Shown here in pieces: positions 27,655 through 35,900 of a stretch of DNA of 64,000 bases. Source of the stretch: a bacterium. GTDB taxonomy: Bacteria > UBP6 > UBA1177. The notes under the pieces were generated by a model. The model had not been told where the DNA came from. It worked only from the letters and a program-made list of their open reading frames with translations, and ran no database searches. Location: NCBI GenBank assembly GCA_017963125.1, contig JAGCUA010000013.1:1-64000 (forward strand). The letters run 5' to 3'. The position numbers and the translations under genes are program-made. How positions within the stretch are numbered: position 1 is the stretch's first letter; each line of letters starts with the position of its first letter.

Positions 27655-28524
27655 ATGCTTTATTTCATCTTAACTCTGCTTATTTTCGCTTCTCTCGAAG
27701 TCGTTTCGAAACCGCTTATGCCGTACATCGACCCGTTCGCGCTCACTTTCTGGCGCTTTTCTATGGGATTTGTTTTTTTCCTGCTTTATCCCGGCATGAA
27801 AAAACGTCTGGCCGAGATAAAAAATTTTTCTAAAAGCGACTGGTTTTTCCTCTTTCTGCTGGGATTTCTGAATGCGTTCGTTTCGATGAGTTTGCTTCAG
27901 CTCGCAGTCAGGGAAAGCACTCCGGCAACAGCTGCGGCGATATTCTGTTCGAACCCGCTTTTCGTCATGATAATCTCGTCGATCGCGGGATTTGAGAAGA
28001 TCAGCGCGAGAAAGATCATCGGGCTTCTCATCGGTGTAGCGGCGATATTCGTGATAATGTGGGAAAAAGGCTTCAAGCTGAACTACGGCGCTATTTACGC
28101 GGTTTCTGCGGCTGTGATTTTTGCAGGTTTCACCGTTCTCAGCAAGAAGACTGTCTCAAAAATCAAGCCCTTTTCGGTAAATTTAGTCTCATTTTTCTTC
28201 GGAATAGTCTCGCTTTCGATTTTCATGGCGCTAACCGGAAAAAGTTTCGCTCTAAATCCGGTTTTCTTTAAAGATTACGCAAAGCTGATAGCCTTTGTTT
28301 ATCTTGGTTTCATCGTCACTGGCCTTGGTTATGTAACTTTTTTGGCGACGATCAAAAAGTATTCACCCGTCAGTTCGTCGCTTATTTTCATGCTGAAGCC
28401 TGCGGTAGCATCGGTTTTCGCCGTCATTTTTCTCGGTGAAAAACTTTCGGCTTATTTCATCGCAGGATTTATCATGCTCCTTCTCGGAACAGGCGCGATA
28501 GTTTCTGAAAAGATTTGGAAATAA
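27655..28524 (+). CDS. EamA/DMT family transporter
   Basis: The 289-residue protein has about ten transmembrane helices in two EamA repeats (about 1-135 and 145-285), the layout of the drug/metabolite transporter superfamily. Residues such as GExxxxxxxxGFxMLLLGTG at the end of repeat two fit the family. The substrate cannot be told. It follows the P-loop gene by 31 bp and may share its transcript; the ribosome site before the ATG is weak. Confidence 0.88.
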   Translation: MLYFILTLLIFASLEVVSKPLMPYIDPFALTFWRFSMGFVFFLLYPGMKKRLAEIKNFSKSDWFFLFLLGFLNAFVSMSLLQLAVRESTPATAAAIFCSNPLFVMIISSIAGFEKISARKIIGLLIGVAAIFVIMWEKGFKLNYGAIYAVSAAVIFAGFTVLSKKTVSKIKPFSVNLVSFFFGIVSLSIFMALTGKSFALNPVFFKDYAKLIAFVYLGFIVTGLGYVTFLATIKKYSPVSSSLIFMLKPAVASVFAVIFLGEKLSAYFIAGFIMLLLGTGAIVSEKIWK

Positions 28525-28735
28525 TATTTACTTATTCGATTTCGTGAACGCATCGCAAATATCTTTTATTGATTTTTTGTTTTATTGTTAAATTTTTATT
28601 GATTAAAATTAGAAAAATTATATTGTTGCCGTGGTGTGCCTGTTGTTCTTTTTATAGTTATGTGAATTGCATGATTTGATTTCGGAATTAAGTAGTTTTT
28701 ACGAGTAACTTCCGATTATAGAATTTATTGTTTTT

Positions 28736-29851
28736 ATGCTTGTTTTTATTGAAAAATATCGGAATCCCGACGCTCTTTCGGCGTATATCCGTCAGAAAAT
28801 TATTGATCCGCAGGAAAAATACTATGTTCTGCTTGATGAAATCCAGTATGCCATATCTAAAGAAGAACTGAAAAACAAGGATAATCCGGTAAAATTATAC
28901 AGTGTTTTAAACGGTTTGCTGCATCTTGGGAATGTTGATGTTTATGTGAGCGGCAGCAATTCAAAAATGCTGTCTAAAGATATTTCCACCGAGTTCAGGG
29001 GACGCGGCGATATTATCAAAGTTTATCCCTTTTCATTCAGCGAATATTACCGTGCTTCAGGTAAGGATAAATTCGACGCATACAACGAATATGTGATGTT
29101 CGGAGGAATGCCTTATCTTTTGAATCTGGATTCTGACGATGAAAAATCCGAATATTTAGCCGGACTTTTTGAAGAAATTTACTTCAAGGATATCGTAGAA
29201 CGCTATGATGTGGCAACACCGGGGATTTTGCGCGAACTTGCATCCGCTCTCTGTTCTTCGATCGGTTCGCTCACAAACGCAAGTAAAATATCAAAAAGTA
29301 TAAAAACAGCCAAAAACATCAGCATTGATCCTGAAACTATTGGAAAATATTTGAATTATCTGACAGACAGCTTTTTGTTCAGCGAGGCCGCAAGGTATGA
29401 TGTCAAAGGAAAAAAATATTTTGAATATCCTTACAAATATTACTGTGCAGACATCGGTTTAAGAAATGCGCGGCTTGGCTTCAGGCAGCAGGAAGAGACC
29501 CATATTCTGGAAAATTTGATTTACAACGAGCTTTTATGCCGCGGTTGTATTGTTGATGTCGGAGTCGTTCCTCTTGTTGAAAGGGATAATGCCGGCAGGC
29601 GAACGCAGAAAAACTGCGAAATTGATTTCGTGGTCAGAAAAGGAAGTAAGCAATATTACATACAGTCAGCTCTTTCCATGGATGATCAGGTAAAAGAAGT
29701 AACGGAACTTAGACCTCTTCTCAATACAAAAGACTCTTTCAAGAAAATTGTTGTCTCAAAGTCATACGGTAAAAGCTGGATCGATGAAAACGGCATTCTT
29801 CGGATAAATCCAATTGACTTTCTGCTTGATGAAGAGAGCCTTGAAAGGTGA
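28736..29851 (+). pseudogene. 5'-truncated DUF4143-type ATPase remnant
   Basis: The sequence matches the layout of AAA ATPases with a C-terminal DUF4143/restriction-like domain: YYVLLDEIQ (Walker B) at about residues 29-37, VYVSGSNSKML (sensor), PFSFSEYY, then the C-terminal CEIDFVVRKGSKQYYIQ nuclease-like strand. The first ~50 residues of this family, including the GxRRxGKS Walker A loop, are absent, and the upstream 210 bases (A/T-rich, stop-filled) do not contain them. No Shine-Dalgarno site precedes the ATG. A protein made from it could not bind ATP normally, so I treat it as decayed. Confidence 0.8.
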
Positions 29852-29860
29852 TTTTTATTA

Positions 29861-30120
29861 CAATGTTCTGACAGTAAAACAGGAAGTCTTTACGAAAAAT
29901 GCTATCCGAATGAAACCTGCAACAAAGGATTGATTTGCGATATCGAGAACAGTGTTTGTGTACAGAAGTGGTGCAAATCAAACAACGACTGCGCCTCAGG
30001 AGATTTACGATTGGATGACTTGGAACGGCGGATCGTGCCAAAGCGACGGCGGCTTGACACTTCCGGAGTGCAGAATGTTCAGAATTTTGTTAATTTTCAA
30101 CCGTTTGATGGGAAAGAGTC
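29861..30120 (+). pseudogene. Frameshifted remnant of a Cys-rich DUF1566-type lipoprotein
   Basis: One frame reads CSDSKTGSLYEKCYPNETCN and continues KGLICDIENSVC, a close match to residues 62-90 of the giant lipoprotein at 18.7 kb. After about base 29995 the recognisable sequence moves to another frame (EIYDWMTWNGGSC...TLPEC), where LPEC matches the entry of the DUF1566 domains in the lipoproteins at 30.1 and 44.9 kb. No start codon with signal peptide remains, and the domain itself is missing. It faces the convergent lipoprotein gene that begins at 31142. Confidence 0.65.
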
Positions 30121-30128
30121 ATGAAAGT

Positions 30129-31142
30129 TTATTTTATTTCGTGGACGCAGCGGACCATTCCGGTCAAAGTTTTTTTCTGACTTTCTATTTCCGCTTCCTT
30201 GAACTTGATAAACCAAACTTTATTGTTGTCCTCTTTCTGCTCTGAGGAAGACCAAAGAGAAGAATCTTCCCCGAATTTGCTGTATTGCCCTTTTTTATTG
30301 CTGTCGTATTTGCACTTTTCGTTGGAAGCATTGGTTGAACTGGTGCAAACATTTATGTCATAACATTTCGGATTTGCCGTAGAGTAGGCGGCAAGACATT
30401 CATCCGTAACATTGCAGGTGCCGTTTGTTGCTGTTCTTGAGCAGTTTTGAATGAGTGTTCTAAGTTCGCTGATCGTCGGGATGCGCCAGTCTTTATTAAA
30501 ACCGCCTTCCTTCAAGTTTTTGCAATGATTTTCGGCTTCAGACCATTTCATATAATTGGAGCTTGAGGAAGACCAGATCAGGTCACCAAGAATGCACGGC
30601 GTGCCGCTGTCTTTGCTGCACTCGGGTAATGCCGGAGTTTCTGGAGTCGAAGTGTCGCCGTCATCATCAGGTTCTGAATCGCCGGAATCATCAGTATCAG
30701 TGATTACTGTGTCGCTATCATCGGCTGAATCGGCAGTGTCTTCATCTGACTGAGAATCATCGGTCGGATCGGTGTCATCCGGTTGTTCAGATGTTGTGTT
30801 GGAATCATCAGCCGGTTCATCAGGTTCTTCGGCTGGATCTGTGTCGTCAGATTGTTCCGGCGTTGTGTCGGGATCATCAGTATTTTCCGTTATATCGTTA
30901 TCCGTTATAGCGGTATCCGAAGTGTCTGAATCCGATGTGTCAGAATCATTGTTGTCCGATGAGGTGTCTGTTTTATCTCCATCGTTTGCGGCTGCATCGG
31001 GAAGCGAATCTCCGCTGTCATCGCCTTGCGACGAGCCGTTCCAAGCAGTATCCGCAAGTTCTTCGTCGTTATCTTTCGACGAGCAGGAAAAAACAAAAAA
31101 AGCCGATAAAACCAGAATGAAAATCAGGTTGAATTTTTTCAT
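30129..31142 (-). CDS. DUF1566 (Lcl_C) lipoprotein with acidic linker
   Basis: The 337-residue precursor has a lipoprotein signal nearly identical to that of the next gene upstream (MKKFNLIFILVLSAFFVFSC, Cys20), a very long Asp/Ser/Thr linker (about 22-165) and one DUF1566/Lcl_C domain (about 170-335) with DWRIPTISELRTLI and the closing MVRCVHE. Such domains are disulfide-containing, C-type-lectin-like folds. Surface exposure on the linker stalk is inferred. GGAG precedes the ATG. It lies 21 bp after its paralogue and is probably cotranscribed. Confidence 0.88.
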   Translation of the reverse strand: MKKFNLIFILVLSAFFVFSCSSKDNDEELADTAWNGSSQGDDSGDSLPDAAANDGDKTDTSSDNNDSDTSDSDTSDTAITDNDITENTDDPDTTPEQSDDTDPAEEPDEPADDSNTTSEQPDDTDPTDDSQSDEDTADSADDSDTVITDTDDSGDSEPDDDGDTSTPETPALPECSKDSGTPCILGDLIWSSSSSNYMKWSEAENHCKNLKEGGFNKDWRIPTISELRTLIQNCSRTATNGTCNVTDECLAAYSTANPKCYDINVCTSSTNASNEKCKYDSNKKGQYSKFGEDSSLWSSSEQKEDNNKVWFIKFKEAEIESQKKTLTGMVRCVHEIK

Positions 31143-31163
31143 GACTGTCTCCGTAAGAAACTG

Positions 31164-32504
31164 TTATCTGCGGACGCAGCGGACAAAATCGGAAGTTGAT
31201 TTGCCTTCGAAATTTACAATGCCTTCATAAAATGTGACATACCACACATTTTTCCAATCATCTGATGTCGGACTTTTTTTCGCGTCGCTGGTAGAAGTGC
31301 GGAAAGATCTGTTTATCATGCCGGGGAAAGACGATGCAGGGTGATATTTTCCGTAGTCCGCAAGTGTGGTGAGCTCGTTTTTGTTCGGAAGTCTCCAGTC
31401 AGAAAATCCTGCATAAGTAAGCTTTTCGCAGTAGGAAAGGGCGGCTTCGAAACTTCCGATTTCGTCCGTGTTGTCTTTCAGCTCTCTTTTCTGCCACATC
31501 AGTCCGGTTACCGAGTCTTTTACGACTTCGTCTCCGCCGATTGTCTGAGTTTCAAACTCTCCGTCCGGCAGAGTTGTGCCGCGGACGCAGCGGACATGCA
31601 TCTTTTCGCTCTCGGTTTTCTTTTTGTGGCTCAAAAATCCGCTGTCGAAGCGGACGAACCACGCTTTACCCGAGTCATAGCTTTCGGTCGAAGCGAAGTC
31701 GGCTGAAGTCCAGAACCATTCGTCTGTCGTGCCGGGGAAATAATCTGTATCTACCGAGGGATCGAATTTGCCGTTGTCAACGATCGAAAGAAGTTCCTTC
31801 GGAGTGGGAAGACGCCAGCCGTAGCTTCCGGCATATTCTTTGGCGCACTCTTCCGAAGCGTGCTGCCAATCGACATTTTTGGTAATTTTCTGCTGCCATT
31901 CGAGCTTGAGATTTTCGTCAAAGACGATTTTTTCGTCTCCCGAGCCTTTAACAGTGAATTTCTGCGGAATGCATTCGCCTTTTTTCGCATACTGCGCATC
32001 CTGTCCGAAAAATTTTTCGTCTTCATTCGGGCAGGTGATTTCGGCTGTTTCGTCGTAGCATTTTGTCTGACCGGTGCAGATGTTGCCGAAAACGACGGGA
32101 ATGTCGGGAATTATGGTTTCCTGGTCGTTGTCATTGGTGTCTGTGTCGGAGTCATCGGTCGGATCTGCCGGGTCTTCATCTGGCTGGGAATCGCCTGAAT
32201 CAGGTGTCGTGTCGGGATCATCATCACTGTCCGTTATATCGTTATCCGTTATACCGGTATCAGAAGTGTCGATATCCGATGTGTCTGAGTCCGAAGTGTC
32301 GGCATCGTCGTTTTCCGATGACGTGTCGGTTTTGTCATCATCGTTTGTGGTTTCATCGGGCAGCGTGTCGCCGTTGTTGTCAGCGTCCTGCACTTCGCTG
32401 CTGTCGGTGTCAGTGAGTTCCTCTTTTTCGTCATCTTTCGACGAGCAGGAAAAAACAAAAAAAGCTGATAAAACCAGAATGAAAAGCAGGTTGAATTTTT
32501 TCAT
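31164..32504 (-). CDS. Lipoprotein with two DUF1566 (Lcl_C) domains
   Basis: The 446-residue protein has a signal peptide ending at Cys20, an acidic linker (about 22-130), and two tandem Lcl_C domains (about 150-300 and 305-446), each with W-Q-x-AxxYC, DWRLPxxxEL and a final VRCVR. The second contains the typical VTGLMWQ. I chose the ATG at 32504 because GGAGAG lies just upstream; the longer frame starts inside the promoter region. It is the first of two tandem paralogues. Confidence 0.9.
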   Translation of the reverse strand: MKKFNLLFILVLSAFFVFSCSSKDDEKEELTDTDSSEVQDADNNGDTLPDETTNDDDKTDTSSENDDADTSDSDTSDIDTSDTGITDNDITDSDDDPDTTPDSGDSQPDEDPADPTDDSDTDTNDNDQETIIPDIPVVFGNICTGQTKCYDETAEITCPNEDEKFFGQDAQYAKKGECIPQKFTVKGSGDEKIVFDENLKLEWQQKITKNVDWQHASEECAKEYAGSYGWRLPTPKELLSIVDNGKFDPSVDTDYFPGTTDEWFWTSADFASTESYDSGKAWFVRFDSGFLSHKKKTESEKMHVRCVRGTTLPDGEFETQTIGGDEVVKDSVTGLMWQKRELKDNTDEIGSFEAALSYCEKLTYAGFSDWRLPNKNELTTLADYGKYHPASSFPGMINRSFRTSTSDAKKSPTSDDWKNVWYVTFYEGIVNFEGKSTSDFVRCVRR

Positions 32505-32544
32505 GATTCTCTCCAAAAACAAAAAAACTTTCTCCGATTTCGGA

Positions 32545-32573
32545 CTTATACAGAAAAGATTTCGGGAAAGCAA
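32545..32573 (-). promoter_or_regulatory. Possible promoter of the tandem lipoprotein genes
   Basis: On the minus strand TTGCTT (32573-32568), a 17-bp spacer and TATAAG (32550-32545). A short inverted repeat TCCGA-TT-TCGGA follows at 32533-32544. This promoter and the one at 32581-32608 are divergent and almost back to back. Confidence 0.4.
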
Positions 32574-32580
32574 AGATTTT

Positions 32581-32608
32581 TTGCCAAAAATTTAATTGTT
32601 ATTATAAT
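32581..32608 (+). promoter_or_regulatory. Promoter of the candidate RiPP operon
   Basis: TTGCCA (32581-32586), 16-bp spacer, perfect TATAAT (32603-32608), then ACTGCGA and a run of T. The first start codon follows at 32636, giving a leader of about 20 bases. Confidence 0.75.
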
Positions 32609-32635
32609 ACTGCGATTTTTTTGCGGATTGGAACT

Positions 32636-32923
32636 ATGGAAAAGGATTGTATTTTAAAAATCAAAAACGATGTCGCTTTCAGGCGTTCTTTTGACGGCAC
32701 TCTTGTCGCGGTTTCTCCCGAGACTGACAAAATCCTTACGCTGAACGAGTCGGCTGCGGAACTTTGGTCGCTTATCGACGGAAAGCGCACGCTTACTGAG
32801 ATCATTACGCTTTTTGCTGCTCATTTTGAGACTGCAAGCCTTGATGAACTTGTGCAGATCGAAAGCGATGTTCTTGAAATAATCGGTAAATTTTTGGAAA
32901 AACAACTGGTCGAAATAATTTGA
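32636..32923 (+). CDS. PqqD-like RiPP recognition element protein
   Basis: The 95-residue protein has the PqqD-fold pattern: a beta-strand start with DGTLVAVSPETDKILTLN, then NESAAELWSLIDGKRTLTEI (about residues 42-61), two further helices and a closing hydrophobic VE-II end. Proteins of this family (PqqD, lasso-peptide B1) bind the leader of ribosomal precursor peptides and present it to modifying enzymes. It is the first gene of an operon whose third gene is a 37-residue peptide with a matching leader-type motif. I chose ATG 32636 over the TTG at 32621; the ribosome site (TTGGA) is weak. No enzyme domain is fused. Confidence 0.85.
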   Translation: MEKDCILKIKNDVAFRRSFDGTLVAVSPETDKILTLNESAAELWSLIDGKRTLTEIITLFAAHFETASLDELVQIESDVLEIIGKFLEKQLVEII

Positions 32924-32937
32924 TTGTGAGGTTCAGT

Positions 32938-35900
32938 ATGAATTCAGGCAAAATCAGATTCGTTTTGGTTCTTTCGGCTTTTCTGCTTCTTTTTTCATTT
33001 ACTTCATGCAGCAAAAGCAGCGGCAAAAAATGTGTGGAAGATAAAGAGTGCGGCTACGGCGCATATTGCTCGGTAGAAGAAGGCAAAGAGAAGGGAAAGT
33101 GCGCCGATTTTGCTGAAGGTGACTACAAAATCGAAATAACATCGCTCGAAGACGGTGCGCATGTCTGCGGAAAAATCACTGTGGAAGTTGCTCTCAGCGA
33201 AGTTTCGGAAAAACTTCACGACGGTATGGAAGCTGCTCTGACCGTTGCGAAAGACAGGGATATGCAGACTTTGACAGGTGCTTTCTCGGAGAATGCGATC
33301 TCTTTCGAAATCGATCTCGCCGAAAAGGGAGAATATAAGCTTGCTGCGTTCTTGATTCAGAATCCTTACTTTAGGGCTGAAGTAACCCTGACCTGTGATT
33401 CCGAGCCTGAGCCTGAAGACGATACGGACACGAATACTCCTGATGAAGATAATACCGAGCCGGTCGATGACGGTGACACCGATACTCCGGTCGATGATGC
33501 TGACAGCGAGTCTGTTGACGACGATGCCGATACGGATACTGAACCCGAAGAAGCGACACCGGTTGCAACTATAACTTCGCATCCGCAGGATGTTTCATCG
33601 GTAGCTACGGCTGAATTTACTTTTGAATCTGATATCGAAGAGGCGACTTTCCGCTGTAAACTTGATGCAAACGAATGGGAAAGCTGCACATCGCCTAAAG
33701 TTTACGAAAATCTTACGGAAGGAGATCATAAGTTCTCGCTCAAGGCTGTGAATGTCGGCGGAACTGAATCTGAAGTGGTTTCGTTTTCGTGGAAAATCGA
33801 TTTTACGATCGCGAATATCGAGATCCTCGCTCCGTGGAACAGCGACAAAGCTGGCAACGGTGATGCTGATACCTGCAAAGCGAACAACTACGGCGCAATT
33901 GTTAAAGACGGCACGATCTATGTCGGAACCACTCAGGATGCGCTTGACGGCAAAAATTACGGCGTCTGCTTCAAAGTAGGTGTAAAAAACACGGTAGTCA
34001 ATGCAAAATTCGAAGTTTATAGTAAAAACGGAGAGACGTGGAATCCTCTTTTTACAGGGAAAATCGAAGATGGTGAGATAGAAAACGGTGTTATGCTCAA
34101 CGGACTTGCTCTGAGCGAAGGTGCAAACACGCTGAAAGTCGTTGTCGGCGGCAAGTCGGAAGATGTTCCTGATGCCGAATATGTTCAGAAAATCGTCGTC
34201 GCGACAGAATCTCCTGCGATTTCATGGGCATTTCCTCCAAAAGATCATAAATTTTTACAGAGCAATTTTTCGTCCGGAATTTTTGCGACATTCAATATTA
34301 CAGGTTCGATTCCCGGACTTGAAATCGAGCTTGTTGAAGGTGATAGCACTGTGGCTTCATTGAAAACCGGCAAATTAGGAGCGGAATCGCTTTCGTTCGT
34401 AAATCCCGAGCTTGCAGATTCATGTTCTCCGAGGGATTTCCATGTGGTGATTTACGACACTCTCAACGACAATACGGTCGATTCGGACAGCCGCAGCATC
34501 ACTTTTGATGTCAATGCGCCATCTATCGATTCTCTTTCTGTATTCGGTAAAAACGGAATTGCGGTACATTCGACCGTTAGTGCGGCACAGAATCCTATAA
34601 TTGTGAATGTAAATGTCAGCGATGCAGCGAATACTGCCGGAGACGGAAGCAGGGAAGTCACTCTCTACACCAACAACGGTATGGGAACTCCTAATAAAGT
34701 TCTTGCCGGTCCTAAAAGTGCCGTCGGCGGCATAGTCGTTTTTGAAAATATAGAACTCAGTGAGGCAAAGCACACTATCAAAGTCGAAGCCAAAGACTGC
34801 AACGGCAATATTTCTTCACAAACTCTTGATCCTGTCACGGTAAGTACGACCAATCCGGTTCTCACTGTCGTTTCGCCAAAAGGAACCGGTGACGACTGGA
34901 GATGGCTCACTCTCGCCGATGTTCCTGAACTTGAAGGCGCGAGTGTTGCTGACGGAGAGCTCGCCGGAGTGAAGATGCACATCGTTTCGAATAAGGTCCT
35001 TAGCGGAATAACACAAATTTTACATACTTACGGTTCAAGTTCTGTCGATATCACTGAGAATGCGAGCCTTTCCGAAGACGGCATGAATATTTTCGTAGAT
35101 CTGCCTAACCTTGAAAACAGTATGCCTGACCTCGAAAATGCTAAACAGCACAAATTCCTTGTCAGTGTCGTTGATTTCGCGGGCAATTTCGGAAAAATAG
35201 GCGGCGCTGACGAAGAATACTACGGAGTCGATGTCGTCGCTCCGACGATCACTTCGCTTGCTTTCGATTCTGACAACTATCCGGTCGAAATGACTCTCGT
35301 TACCGAAAATATCGATTCAGAAACACATTTTACACTTGTTGCGACCAAAGGTGAAGTTGTAAAAACATGGAACGGAACGTTTGCTGCAAACGGAACTGTT
35401 AAAAAAGACCTCAACCTTTCGACAGGAGAATGGAACGCGACTCTTACTCTCACCGACAACCACGGTAACACTTCGGCTGCTACCGGCAGTTTTGAAGTCA
35501 CGGCTGATGTTCCCGACATCGTTCTCAAGAAAGAAGACGGTTCGATCATAGGTGTAGGAAGCGAACAGAAACCCTCATGGTTTGTTTGTTCGCAGAAACC
35601 TGACGATCCAGACTCAGCGTGCACAGTTTCAATCAGAATCTACGCTCCGGAAGGGACCGAAATAAATTATGGAATCGGTTCTTCGACAAGTGTGACGATC
35701 GGTGCGGCAGGTTTTGAAACTATCAAACTTTCGCTCAACCTTTTCAGTGTGTCGGAATTTGCGATAAGTTCAGGTCAATACAACGAAACTTACTACCTTA
35801 GGGCGACAAACTTAATTCCGGCAGTTCAGATCTCTAATCCGACGGCTTGCCCGAAATCGGCTGAATACTGCAGTATTTATGACCTTGAAGATGATGATTC

